NCBI GenBank assembly: GCA_946902875.1
Contig: OX336343.1
Span: 3,138,754 to 3,202,753, forward strand
DNA length: 64,000 nucleotides
Source: Nematopogon swammerdamellus
Lineage: Eukaryota; Arthropoda; Insecta; Lepidoptera; Adelidae
Direction: 5' to 3'
Position numbers and translations under genes: made by a program. Under the pieces are notes generated by a model. It saw only the letters and a list, made by a program, of their open reading frames with translations. It did no database searches and had not been told where the DNA came from. Numbering within the stretch: the stretch's first letter is position 1; each line of letters begins with the position of its first letter. Shown piece after piece: positions 1 to 9,574 of this stretch.

Positions 1-800
1 TCACTATAAATAATTAGAAATACATTTCATAACCATTATATAATTGTTAATCAAATTTACCGTATTTTCAGTTTGCTAACATGAAATTCCGTACTTACCA
101 GTTAAATACACAGAGCCCAAACAAACCCTTAACTTCTAGCTTTCAGCTACCGGCAGTCACAAAATTAAATTGAAAGTTGTTTCTGAGAGGTTAAATAAAT
201 AGGTAATTTAATAATCTAAAAATACGCGAACAGAACGAGAAATACCTCGCTCACATAGAAATATATACCCCGTAATGGCATTGTGACACTTGTATACATA
301 ATATTTGATACCAACAATTTAGATGCATGCACTCAATTTTTAGCTGTTAAGTTTACAGTTTATTAATCCAATTGGTAATGCATTCTTGAACAAGTTCAAG
401 CTGAAAAAATATACGTAGATAGTATATAGACTTTGTGTATTTTTTAGTTTCAGTGTTTCGAACTTTTAATTTAATTAAAATAGCGCTCTTGAATAATTGC
501 TAGAACTGCAGATAGTACGTTTGTCTTCTATGCGTCGTTTTTATATTATTTGTAACGCTTCAAAGATTGACTGGAAGAAGTATCTACTATGAAAAAGTAA
601 ACGAACTAGTAACGAACTACTGGATAATTTGCAACCTGGCAAACTTTTTCTTAGTTCTTTTTTTCCATGCTCCCTCTCGCTCTCTCCTTACCGGTCATGG
701 CGGCTGCCTGACGTAATAAAAAATTGTCTTACAAAATAAAAGTTTCTAATAATTTTATCCCTCCGCATCGGCTTGTATTCTCCAACTACCAATGCCGAAA
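1..800. other. AT-rich stretch, nothing recognised
   Basis: No open frame of note, no inverted ends and no match to the repeat families seen elsewhere in the window. A short pyrimidine run lies near 660-690. I see no gene here. Confidence 0.6.
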
Positions 801-807
801 AAATTCA

Positions 808-1054
808 TACATACATACATATCACACACACTGAATCCCGACAATCAGGGTAAGCAGAGTAATCGGTGTTGTGCTGCAAGAACTCTGGTAAATTACAGCA
901 CAACACCGGCCACCACGTTTCGCAATGTATTCAAACAAGATTCAATCGATCAAGCAGCAAGTAAGGCACGAAGATCCACCTGCTGCATGACCCGGTTGAA
1001 GTACCGTATCAAGGTGAGAGGTGGCGAACCTGTCGCCCTTAAACACGGCATCTT
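808..1054 (+). repeat. Repeat family B, copy lacking the 3' tail
   Basis: The block starts in an ACAT run, then CTGAATCCCGACAATC, GTAAGCAGAGTAATCGG, TTACAGCACAACACCG, AAGTAAGGCACGAAGA and AAGGTGAGAGGTGG. The same ordered blocks recur near 9.25, 10.58, 38.16, 42.53 and 60.47 kb (plus) and 17.8 and 25.96 kb (minus). This copy stops after GGCATCTT and lacks the usual end, CCTTAGTCGCC...CCGGCCCCACACGG. The small open frames across it are not genes. The family's class (SINE or other) cannot be decided from the window. Confidence 0.8.
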
Positions 1055-1480
1055 TTATGCATAAATGTATGTCGATCCGTCTTCTAGGTTTTTATTTCTA
1101 TGTGACGCTCAGGTCAGGTATCATCGCGATGCGACGGAGCTGTGCGCCGGTCGCTGCTTTTACTGTAATGAAAAACAAACATGCAAAGGAAAAAGACAAA
1201 TATCCCGGTTTGGAGTGAAGAGCTCATTGAATTTTAGATGCGTCATGACCATTTTATTGATCGATTTTGTGGAGCAACCCTAACATCGATGATATTGTTT
1301 ATTGTTTATTGTTTAATTTCATCCATAGGTAGGTAACCTACGCTTGGACATGACGAAAATTCCGCCAGTTCTAAATTCAATGCGAAAAAGAACTGGCAAA
1401 CTAACTTCGCAAGTCACAATATTTGGTCTGCAAAAATCCACTATTACTGTGTCTCTTAAAATGTATGGGTACTAGAATTT

Positions 1481-1602
1481 AACCGAAATGCACCCTGCCA
1501 TCTATAGGTGCTATGTAACCGAAATGCTTCCTGATATCTGCGGGTACTGGCAATATAACCGAAATGCACCCTGCCATCTATAGGTACTGTGTAACCGAAA
1601 TT
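1481..1602 (+). repeat. Short minisatellite, 36-40 bp period
   Basis: AACCGAAATG recurs at 1481, 1517, 1557 and 1593. The units read roughly AACCGAAATGCACCCTGCC ATCTATAGGTACTGTGT, with the second unit diverged. The interval just upstream (1290-1440) holds pieces of the K family (CCGCCAGTTC, AACTGGCAAACTAACTTCGC). Confidence 0.75.
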
Positions 1603-1673
1603 AGGGATCCTTTACCGATGTCGGCGATTTTTCACGTCGTCGGTCCAACTGCTTACACTCTGTTGTAACGTCT

Positions 1674-1845
1674 GTTGAAACGGATAATGTAAAAAGTTCG
1701 TGTTTTCCGTCCAGTTCATTGTAGCTGGCACGGCCGAAGAGAAGCACCGACATGGCATCTAGTTCACCAAGGTGTTATGGGCTGACATCAAGGTTGTAGT
1801 AGGTGAGGTAGCCAACAACCGTGTCAGTTTCGATAAAAATAAATA
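1674..1845 (+). mobile_element. SINE A, 3' half
   Basis: Begins within the GAAACGG..TATGTAAA block and continues TTCGTGTTTTCCGTCCAGTT, GCACCGACATGGCATCTAG, GGTGTTATGGGCTGACATC and CCGTGTCAGTTTCGATAAAA. The 5' tRNA/5S-like head is missing, so this is a 5'-truncated copy. It is followed directly by a SINE E 3' half. Confidence 0.85.
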
Positions 1846-1868
1846 AATTAATTAATTCAGAAGGAAAC

Positions 1869-1960
1869 ACTTCGGTATGGCACCTTCTCGGAGGTGATAT
1901 TGGCTAGTCGCAGCATGTGCTCTGGCCCCTTTGACTCAGCCACCCATATCGGATGGCATG
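1869..1960 (+). mobile_element. SINE E, 3' half
   Basis: CTTCGGTATGGCACC, CTCGGAGGTGATATTGGCT, AGCATGTGCTCTGGCCCC and CAGCCACCCATATCGG match the 3' end of family E seen at 2271 and 29709 (minus) and 7284 and 27695 (plus). Confidence 0.8.
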
Positions 1961-2270
1961 AAAGAATATTCAAACAGAGGCTGTTTATTTTCTACATTTT
2001 TACCCGACTCTAAGAACGCAAAGGGGAATAATGTGTTTCACCTTTACACGTTATATTACCTACCAATTTTCCATCAACCTTCTTAAGGTATCACAAGCTT
2101 TGTTCACTCAAACCCATTTCATTTCCATTAACCTGAGGGAACATAGATTGTCAGGGTTCCGTAGCTAGATACTCTGGCAGGGGCCATTATGAATTCGCTC
2201 AGGTGCCTCTCTGTCTATCGAACGCGCTGTCCGAAGCTAATTTTAGGATATCGTATCCATACGGAAACCA

Positions 2271-2508
2271 ATTTTTTTTTATTTAATCCGGTATGGGTGG
2301 CTGACTCGGAGGGGCCAAAGCACATGCTCCAACCACCCTATATCACCTCCGTAAAGGTAGGTGCCATACCAAAGACTTCCCTGGATTGCTGGCTATACTG
2401 GACTAGAGGAGAACACAACCGAGGCTGCTATGCGGCCATCTTACATCCAGCACGGTGGTAACAACCCAGTAGGCTACGATTTGACCCTAGCACCTAGTAA
2501 GGGGCAAG
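2271..2508 (-). mobile_element. SINE E, near-complete 3' part
   Basis: Reading the minus strand, the body GTATAGCCAGCAATCCAGGG, GGAGGTGATATAGGG, GAGCATGTGCTTTGGCCCC and CAGCCACCCATACCGGATTA ends in an A-run (poly-T on plus at 2271). Upstream on the minus strand it shares the CTTACTAGGTGC block and the GGTACCACCG-like block with SINE A, so E looks like an A-type body joined to another 3' tail. That tail matches LINE alpha. Confidence 0.8.
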
Positions 2509-2510
2509 GG

Positions 2511-2996
2511 AATTTTATTTATTTTTATTTTATTCAATAGGAACTGATACAGACACAGAATATAATATGTGTAGTAGGGTACAGAAGATTATAAAATAAA
2601 CATATCCTGCCTCCTCCACACAGTTCTCCAAAACATACGTGAGAAATAAACAATGGCTTTAAGAAGATCATAAGCGAAAGCAAAATATAAAATAAATTAA
2701 AATTAAAACGAAAGCAAAAAAAAGAAAAGTTAACAGATCAATTTCCACACATACAGAATAGTCTTAGTTAACAAAGGCAAAGAGATAAAAAATTTACTTT
2801 AAATTTAAGTATGGCTAAATAATACAGTCGTTTTGAAGTAGTTTACGAACACTGATTTTATATGAATGACCTGATTTCCAAAACATGTCGACCGTGCTCA
2901 ACCTCTTATTATAGGTATCACACAATCGACGAATCGGAACTCGCATGCCAGCAATTGTGGAGGCTACGCTCACGTGAAATAAGGTTCCAGAAGAGA
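2511..2996. other. AT-rich stretch, possible decayed LINE 3' UTR
   Basis: A-rich on the plus strand with repeated AAAATAAA-like runs and a TTTTATTTATTTTTATTTTATT start. On the minus strand this could be the AT-rich 3' tail of a LINE, but no ORF2 remnant is readable. Confidence 0.35.
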
Positions 2997-3326
2997 GTAT
3001 TACTAAGCGAACGTCATCTGTCTGTCTGTCTGAGTGTCTGTCCGTTCGTCCGTCCGTAGTCCGTCCGAATGCGGTATCTTTGAACCGTAATAGGTAGCCG
3101 GTTGAAATTTTGACAAAATATGTTTTATTATGACAGATGTGACAACAATTAACAAAAAAAGCAAAAAGTGAAAATTAAGGGGTCCCCCATACAATACATG
3201 TTCTAAGAAATTAGTCACGCTACTGAATAATAGATGGCTTTTTAGACGCACCGGTATGATATAGTGAATCTACGGAACCCTCTGAGCGCGAGTAAAGTTC
3301 GCACTTGACCGATTTTTTTTTTCATA
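2997..3326 (-). mobile_element. Family C element
   Basis: Contains the TATTACTAAG end, a CTGTCTGTCTG/CCGTCCGTCC run, TTGAACCGTAATAGGTAGCC, AATTAAGGGGTCCCCCATAC, TACGGAACCCTCTGAGCGCG and a CGCACTTGACCGATTTTT terminus. Other copies end TTCCGTA at one side and CGCACTTGGCCGGTTTTT at the other. No coding capacity. Confidence 0.85.
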
Positions 3327-3688
3327 TTACGCCGTTAACAGAAAATAAAATATATATTCAATACGGATTCCTTTTCAAGTTCCACATTAAATATATAACT
3401 TTTGCTCCTTTAGAAATATCTTATTGTCTTTTATTTATTGCCCTTCCTGCTTACTGCTGCGAATCGAACAAAGGTTACCAGGGGCTCTCTGGGGAGTACC
3501 TTCTTTAAAGAACACGCGTATAACTCTAGGCACGTAACAATATACATTGTAGAGTTGGCGAACAGAAAGTTGTAGGTGATAAATGGTAACAGCCATTTTG
3601 AGCGGCTCGCGCGCTCGCAAATTATACTATGAGACAGCTCGCAGCGTTGTTGTGTGGCAGTACGTGTTGTTGTACGTTTACAGTAAAA
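3327..3688. other. Unassigned
   Basis: Short open frames on both strands (up to 97 codons on minus) have no recognisable features. There is one ACAGCCATTTTGAGCGG site near 3589. I see no gene. Confidence 0.5.
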
Positions 3689-3846
3689 AAACCGGACCCT
3701 TAAATAGTCAAAAATAATTTCCATTTACTTCGGGGGACCGGTAAGTAAATTCGTAAGCTCTGAGTTTTTGTATTTTATTTACTTAACGGTCCCCCGAATC
3801 CTTTAAATAAGTAAACGGAAATTATTTTCGATTTTTTAAGGGTCGG
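3689..3846. mobile_element. Family F hairpin (MITE-like core)
   Basis: The ACCGGACCCTTAAATAGTC arm with AAAAATAATTTCCATTTACT and GGGGGACCGGTAAGTAAA is mirrored by TTTACTTAACGGTCCCCCG, AAACGGAAATTATTTTCG and TTTTTTAAGGGTCGG. Arms are about 65 bp around an AT-rich loop. The same hairpin lies inside family G elements at 43.56 and 47.41 kb. Here it stands alone. Confidence 0.8.
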
Positions 3847-4059
3847 ATGCGTTTACAAATTTTTGAAGTTTTTATTTTTCGTACGTTTTTTTTATCGTTA
3901 AAAAAAAGTTGGTATGGGAACGTGATCAGTATCTGATGCACATACACCCCTTAGCGTATCGTTACCTACTATTGAAAGACCTTATCTTTAGCACTGTTAT
4001 TCTGTGGTTTGACGGTAAATATGAGTATGTGCAATGCCAGATGTAGAATAACATGTTTT

Positions 4060-4112
4060 TACCGACTTCAAAAAAAGTAGGAGGTTCTCAATTCGACGGT
4101 ATTTTTTTTATT
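4060..4112 (+). repeat. Family H terminus fragment
   Basis: ACCGACTTCAAAAAAAGTAG and GAGGTTCTCAATTCGACGGT match the end of family H at 21056. The rest of the element is absent or too diverged. Confidence 0.6.
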
Positions 4113-4539
4113 TGCCATCTCGTAATAAAAACGAAAATAATGTTAAATAGTTTAAGTCAAACAGTCGTCACATAATAGAGTTTGAAAGAGCGCGATCTAG
4201 TGGGAGAGAGATAAATAGACTTCAGAGCGAGATAGAAGGATTCAAGTGTAATTTCTCGCTCGCACAAAGTGAACTTCTGAAAGATTTTATTTAAAGCTGA
4301 AAAGTTTCAACTGAAATAGTGCAGCGAAGCGGTACCATGCTGCCTCACTTTCGTGGGCTTTCTCCAGGGCCGTCTCAGGTCACTCAGGGGCCGTTGCCAC
4401 AGATTACTTAATAGTTACTTCGTCCCTTGCGCATGTTTGGGGGTCTTTTAGAAAGTAAAAAAAAAATGTGAATGAAAACCATTAGTATCGTCTTTCATTT
4501 GGTTGTCTTTGGTTTGAATATTTTAAAATTATTTCAATA

Positions 4540-4754
4540 TAGCTTTTGTCCGCGGCTTCGCTCGCGTGAAATTCGTATTTAACAAGAAGAAAGGAAGTAA
4601 GCCCGCTACCGTACCTTTACTTCGGTGCGCGGAACAATTCGGTTTGTATGAGAGCCACATCTTAGCATAACCGGAACTGAATTTTATTTAGACTATCCTG
4701 TGTCCCGTATAGCAAAAATATGCTTGTACTAAGTTTCATCGAATTCGGATATAC
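4540..4754 (+). repeat. Family D repeat
   Basis: AGCTTTTGTCCGCGGCTTCG, GTGAAATTCGTATTTAA, GCCCGCTACCGTACCTTTAC, GCGGAACAATTCGGTTTG, GAGAGCCACATCTTAGC and CTTGTACTAAGTTTCATCG. Paralogues are at 46470 and 61285. The first ~25 bp are the reverse complement of the Helitron-like 3' end at 20525-20546, which suggests D is the reverse end of a related element. Confidence 0.75.
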
Positions 4755-4789
4755 GTTGCATGCAACATGCAGTACATGTTGCATGCAAC
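4755..4789. repeat. Inverted repeat with 15-bp perfect arms
   Basis: GTTGCATGCAACATG, spacer CAGTA, CATGTTGCATGCAAC. Each arm contains the smaller palindrome TTGCATGCAA. It sits exactly where the D repeat loses similarity to its paralogues. Confidence 0.9.
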
Positions 4790-5375
4790 GTTGGCGCAAC
4801 ATTGACGCTGTACTGTACTCAGCGTTGCCAGATAGTTCAGTTGAAAAAACCGGAAATTTTTCATCAAAAGACCTTTGATTTTTCAATTACAAAAGTTTGA
4901 TGACCTTTACTTTTGAAAATGAATGGAAGATAGAGTAATAAATACAATACGATGACGAACCATACTGAATATGCATAATGTGATGCTTATGACGAACCAT
5001 ACTGAATATGATCTCTCATTGAAATGTTGTTATTGTTGTGTGTTCTTTATGACGAAATAAATATCTGAACACAGTAGGATTAGTATTAAAATGTTCTGTA
5101 AAAAGTAAACATTTGCGTTATATGAATAAAAAAATTGGTTGTCTGTAAAGTCGGTTTGCGGATGATAGTTTTACGTGATGACGTCATAAAGTATATAAAG
5201 TGCGAAGTCAGATACAAAATCCTATTTGTATAATACTTTATCGTGCTTAGAAGTTTAATTCTTAAATCGCAAATGTGAGTACTTTAAAAACTAATAATAT
5301 TAAGAAGAAAAGCTGTAAGACTGACAAGGGGTAAATTTTTTTTCTGAGAATTTTAAAAAATGAAATTTTATAAAA
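4790..5375. other. Unassigned AT-rich stretch
   Basis: Has a short duplicated phrase, GACGAACCATACTGAATATG, at about 4953 and 4989, and a promoter-like site at 5179-5200 (listed separately). Otherwise nothing is recognised. Confidence 0.5.
5179..5200 (+). promoter_or_regulatory. CRE-like plus TATA-like site
   Basis: A perfect palindromic CRE, TGACGTCA (5179-5186), is followed 5 bp later by TATATAAAG (5192-5200). A transcription start would be expected near 5225-5232, and a donor-like GTGAGT lies near 5275. The spacing resembles a TATA promoter, but no coding exon is identified. It may be fortuitous or belong to a mobile element. The GC-rich block starts about 180 bp downstream. Confidence 0.3.
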
Positions 5376-5379
5376 CCCT

Positions 5380-5945
5380 TTACCCGACAGCCTCGGCAGT
5401 GGATTACCGGCGACACCGCTTCAGCGCCTCACCACCCCGCTGTGTCAGAGGAGGGACAAGTGACGTCGCGCGTCCCAGTCAACACGCCTCGCCCTCCTCG
5501 CGGTGTGGCCCGATCCAGTGATAAGAACTGCTGCTTCTTTCGCAACCAGCGCACCCAATCCACAACGGTTCGCTGATCCATCGCCCGCGTCTGCCGGTGA
5601 GGATGACGAACCAGGGACACGCCCCGCCACACCAGCTACGACGGGACGAAGTCCGCCGCCACCGGTTAGCTTGGGGCTATCGCGGCCCTGTGTCGCGCTT
5701 GCAGCCTCCGATACCGGTGCAGCGCCGTGCGCAACAGCGACGCACGCAAGAGGGCTAACAAAGATAGAAGAGCTGTGTGACGTCGCCCCGCAGTCCGACG
5801 GATACGGAGCTCTCCGGGATGGGGGTGGTGGTGGCCTACGTGTCTAGTACCACCACCTATCGCTCGTAGCTTGTCTCGCGTCGTCCCGGAGAGCTCCGTA
5901 GCCACGGCCTGTACCCACCGGCGTGCACCGCCGGCGGATATTTAC
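5380..5945 (+). other. GC-rich block with 114-codon open frame
   Basis: An island of high GC in AT-rich surroundings. An open frame at 5503-5847 (plus) is rich in Pro, Ala, Ser and Thr, with no domain I recognise. Overlapping minus frames are equally open, as expected from base composition. ACGGAGCTCTCCGGGAT (about 5805) and GTCCCGGAGAGCTCCGT (about 5883) form a stem of 17-bp arms. It is followed at once by a tandemly duplicated AT-rich tail with AATAAA signals, so the block could be the 3' end of a retroelement. No function is assigned. Confidence 0.35.
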
Positions 5946-5968
5946 CGTTTTTATTTAGATTTTTATTA

Positions 5969-6164
5969 ATTTTGTGTATTTTTATAAGTTTTTGTAGAAT
6001 ATAAAATATGTAAAATTAATTTAAGTACATGATAACAATGTGAAAATAAAGATCAATTATAAATATAATTTTGAGTATTTTTAAAAGTTTTTGTAGAATA
6101 TAAAATATGTAAAATTAATTTAAGTACATGATAAAAATGTGAAAATAAAGATTAATTATCAATA
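5969..6164 (+). repeat. 98-bp tandem duplication
   Basis: Two adjacent copies (5969-6066 and 6067-6164) share AGTTTTTGTAGAATATAAAA, TTAATTTAAGTACATGATAA and GTGAAAATAAAGAT, with few differences. Each carries an AATAAA-type signal, as in a duplicated 3' UTR. A related sequence (TTTTGAGTATATGTGG, GTGAATGTGATAATAAATG) follows the foldback element near 15.77 kb. Confidence 0.85.
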
Positions 6165-6365
6165 TAAACTTTTAATTAACGCTATCTACATGTCAAAGCG
6201 CATACTACAACGTTGCAAAGACTTTACTAAACTGCGAAATCAAATAAACACTACCGTTGAAGTGTTTAATTTACTATTGACGCTAGATGTTCACGCAAGA
6301 TGTCGCTCTATGAAATCTTCACCCACAGTTGAGCAAATTCGCTTCGGTAGGTACACGATCGATTA

Positions 6366-6440
6366 GCCCGGGTGGTTAAGACGTCTGGTCGGTGATGGTG
6401 ACAGGGACCGCGGGTTCGAGGCTCGCAAAAGACGGACAAA
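6366..6440 (+). repeat. tRNA-like sequence, probable SINE head or relic
   Basis: GCCCGGGTGGTTAAGACGTC resembles a tRNA A box and CGCGGGTTCGAGGC a B box, about 35 bp apart. The arms do not close into a convincing cloverleaf, so this is a polymerase III promoter relic, not a tRNA gene. Confidence 0.4.
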
Positions 6441-6895
6441 TATATTTTGTATTTCCTACTATTGTATATGCCTCTCTATCGCTTGTTACGCGCTCTCGCT
6501 TGCACACATAGGTTCAGATGGAACGTAACACTTCTTCGTGCGTGCAGCCGGTGTTCATCAATTTATAAGACGTGACGTCATCACGCCAAAACCAGACTTT
6601 TTGATGTCCGGTTTTTTCATTGCTTTGGAGACCGGACACAAGCCTCAAAAACCGGACTCTCCGGTCCAAAACCGGACACCTGGCAACCCTGACTGTACTC
6701 CACGTTGCGCGGCATGTTGCGGGGGTAATTGTCCCCCTCATGAATCCAAGGCGACATCGAAGAGGTGTTTACACGTGTGTCAGGCAGGACTGTGACATGT
6801 CTAGATGCGCTGTCTCTGCCCACCCCAAGGGGAAAGAGGTGACGTTGTCGCTTAGATACAGCCAGTTAATATATCAGCTCACTTTCAGTCTGTTA
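6441..6895. other. Unassigned, with clustered ACCGGAC motifs
   Basis: Between 6600 and 6690 CCGGTTTT/AAAACCGGAC/ACCGGACAC motifs recur at least five times in both orientations. No coding feature is seen. Confidence 0.45.
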
Positions 6896-6957
6896 GGCAT
6901 ATTCAAAGAGTTTGTATTACGTCGCCAGCGACGTAATACAAACTCTTTGGGCATATT
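6896..6957. mobile_element. 46-bp perfect palindrome with 8-bp direct repeats
   Basis: The palindrome runs from 6904 to 6949: 22-bp arms beginning CAAAGAGTTTGTATTACG and ending CAAACTCTTTG, with only CA in the centre (6926-6927). GGCATATT flanks it directly on both sides (6896-6903 and 6950-6957). An 8-bp duplication with CA...TG ends is typical of hAT or P-type insertions, so this reads as an extremely short nonautonomous element made only of its inverted ends. Confidence 0.75.
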
Positions 6958-7107
6958 ATGGCAGGATACGTTATATAAGTAAGCATATCTAGATTTATAT
7001 TCAAAGACATAATATTCAACCCTAATCTTCATTTTGTTAAGTTTAAAATCGTATGACAGCATTGAGCGAGATGTACAGGTTGTTCCAGATAATATTTTTA
7101 TTTTTAT

Positions 7108-7283
7108 TTTTTATGAAAACTTACTCTGTTGGCTATATCACCTACACCATCCGTTATGCCAGCCCATAGCACCGGTTGAACTAGGTGCCATGTCAGTACG
7201 TTCGACCGACGATTCATTCAGTGCGATGGTACCAACCCGGGCGGGATGAACTCTAACACCTAGTAAGGTAAGAAAGAAAGGGA
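7108..7283 (-). mobile_element. SINE A, internally deleted
   Basis: On the minus strand it contains the GTTATGGGC-type blocks (here with GCTATGGGC) and the TGATGTAGCC end, but the segment from the CTATGTAAATAG block to GGTGCC is lost. Plus-strand landmarks are ACTCTGTTGGCTATATCACC, GTTGAACTAGGTGCCATGTC and GGTACCAACCCGGGCGGGAT. It joins SINE E at 7284. Confidence 0.75.
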
Positions 7284-7368
7284 AAGTCCAGTATAGCCAG
7301 CACCTGGAAAGTGTCCGGTATGACACCTACCATCTCGGAGGTGATATTGGCTGGTCAGAGCATGTGCT
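7284..7368 (+). mobile_element. SINE E fragment
   Basis: AGTCCAGTATAGCCAGCACC, GTGTCCGGTATGACACCTAC, CTCGGAGGTGATATTGGCT and GTCAGAGCATGTGC. It ends directly against a minus-strand LINE alpha tail. Confidence 0.75.
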
Positions 7369-7497
7369 TTTTTTCATGTAAGCCAGCATGGGTGGCTGTA
7401 CCAAGAGACCAATGGTCCAGTGGACAGAGCCAAAATCACCTCTCCTCGCGAAAACACGCTCAGTCAGAAACCATGCTTTGGCCCCTGTGACTTAATT
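7369..7497 (-). mobile_element. LINE alpha 3' end
   Basis: On the minus strand: TGAGCGTGTTTTCGCGAGGA, GGTGATTTTGGCTCTGTCCA, ACCATTGGTCTCTTGG, CAGCCACCCATGCTGGCTTA and a short A-tail. The same order follows the ORF2 stop at 54735 (plus). It is 5'-truncated to the 3' UTR. Confidence 0.8.
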
Positions 7498-7504
7498 TCC
7501 TGCC

Positions 7505-8384
7505 TATAGTACATCCATCAACCAGCTTATAACAGCCATCAACCACCTATAGTACAGCCATCAATCACCTATAGTACAGCCATCAACCATATTTGTACAA
7601 ACATATTTGAACAGTCCATCAATCACTTATCTATAGTACAACCATCAATCACCTATAGTACAGCCATCAACCATATTTGTACAAACATATTTGTACAGTC
7701 CATCAATCACTTATCTATAGTACAGCCATCAATCACCTATAGTACAGCCATCAACCATATTTGTACAAACATATTTGTACAGTCCATCAATCACTTATCT
7801 ATAGTACAACCATCAATCACCTATAGTATAGCCATCAACCATATTTGTACAAACATATTTGTACAGTCCATCAATCACTTATCTATAGTACAACCATCAA
7901 TCACCTATAGTACAGCCATCAAAAACATATTTGTACAGTCCATCAATCACTTATCTATAGTACAGCCATCAATCACCTATAGTACAGCCATCAACCATAT
8001 TTGTACAAACATATTTGTACAGTCCATCAATCACTTATCTATAGTACAACCATCAATCACCTATAGTATAGCCATCAACCATATTTGTACAAACATATTT
8101 GTACAGTCCATCAATCACTTATCTATAGTACAACCATCAATCACCTATAGTACAGCCATCAAAAACATATTTGTACAGTCCATCAATCACTTATCTATAG
8201 TACAACCATCAATCACCTATAGTACAGCCATCAACCATATTTGTACAAACATATTTGTACAGTCCATCAATCACTTATCTATAGTACAACCATCAATCAC
8301 CTATAGTACAGCCATCAACCATATTTGTACAAACATATTTGTACAGTCCATCAATCACTTATCTATAGTACAACCATCAATGGC
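7505..8384 (+). repeat. Satellite array, 84/72-bp unit
   Basis: The unit is built of three CCATCAA-starting blocks: one with ATCACTTATCTATAGTACA, one with TCACCTATAGTACAG and one with CCATATTTGTACAAACAT. A full unit is 84 bp. A shorter 72-bp form lacks part of the third block (ATCAAAAACATATTTGTACA) and occurs at about 7919 and 8159, exactly 240 bp apart. The array therefore has a 240-bp higher-order period (84+84+72) over part of its length. About 10.5 units in all. Confidence 0.9.
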
Positions 8385-9244
8385 CAGTTTAGGTGGGAGT
8401 GGGGTGGGTGGGAGTGATTATCTATCTTTCTGTCAAAGACATGTCTCAAAGATAATGCTTCACCGTCCGCATCATTAAATCATTCAGTCCACCACTTAAA
8501 GAAATAGATTTAAGAACTTGGGAATCATCATTCCTAAGGAACCTAGGCGCGCATCATACCCCGGGATTAAATATCGTCCATTAAAAAAAAAAAAAAAACC
8601 ATATAAACCACTCATATGTCATAAATATGAACACCATACATAATATGTTATATTTTTCACTGATGACGACAACACAGTCGAATTATCTGTATTAATTGTG
8701 TAATTTTATAAATAATATTAATATATAAAAATTCATCAAACAAACATTTTGTAAATAAAAATAATTTATTGTCAATAAAGATAAGATTAAAAATTCTTTA
8801 TCTTAGTTATGTCTATTGTGATAAATCTGTGAAAAAAAGTACTGTAAATTGTAATGTTTTAAAAATTATTATTAAAAGACTCACTTTACGTGAGAAACCT
8901 ACTGTGAATTATTGTAAGTAATGTTTTAAAAATTATTAATAAAGACATTTTACTTTTACTGATTTCTTTGAAAGTTCCTTCGTGTGGCGCACCCTATACT
9001 TAAGATCTAGATGTCTGTGACACATTCAACCAGCCACTTCATCTGTTACGTATAAAATCGTGCGACAGTAATAATCGTATGAAAACGTAGCAATAATTCA
9101 GAACACAGCTCCCGAAAGACACGATAAGCCTCACTTAGGGCGTAATCACGAGAAATTCTGGAGAGTTATTCATTATGCCCTCGATAAACAGTTGGAACAT
9201 GTTGGCCGAACCATGTTTGCCAACTTTATATAGTTTTTTTAAAG
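8385..9244. other. AT-rich stretch after the satellite
   Basis: Holds a short G-rich run (GGTGGGAGTGGGGTGGGTGG at about 8391), a non-repetitive stretch to 8580, an A16 run, and a duplicated phrase, TAATGTTTTAAAAATTATT, at about 8851 and 8918. No coding feature is seen. Confidence 0.5.
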
Positions 9245-9425
9245 ATATATACATACTTATGGCACGCTGTATCCCGATAATCTGGGTAAGCAGAGTAGTC
9301 GGTGTTGTGCTGCAAGTATTCTTGTAAATTACAACACAACACCGACTACCACATTTAGCAAAGTATTAGGAGAAGATAACCATCAAGCAGCAAGTAAGGC
9401 ACGAAGACCCACCTGCTACAAGATT
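9245..9425 (+). repeat. Repeat family B, 5' part
   Basis: ATACATACTTATGGCACGCT, CCCGATAATCTGGGTAAGC, GTCGGTGTTGTGCTGCAAG and AAGTAAGGCACGAAGACCCA. It is cut after CCACCTGCTACA. A small 12-bp-arm inverted repeat (GTTTATTAAAAT...ATTTTAATAAAC) follows at 9447-9478. Confidence 0.8.
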
Positions 9426-9574
9426 TGTTTGGTTACGTTAAGGTCTGTTTATTAAAATATGGAAACATTTTAATAAACAATAGAAACTGAAACACTGTCT
9501 CTACTTGAAAAGTAGTTTTTACTTTTTTAAAGTTTTTACTAATATTAACTTACTCCAACCAACATAATGACCGT

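Noticed and set aside
792..1283. Three short plus frames near 1 kb
   Set aside because: They lie in and just beyond repeat B in different frames, with no recognisable domain.
7505..8384. CRISPR-like alternation of repeats and spacers
   Set aside because: The blocks between CCATCAA words are themselves repeats, there are no unique spacers or cas genes, and the context is eukaryotic. It is a satellite.
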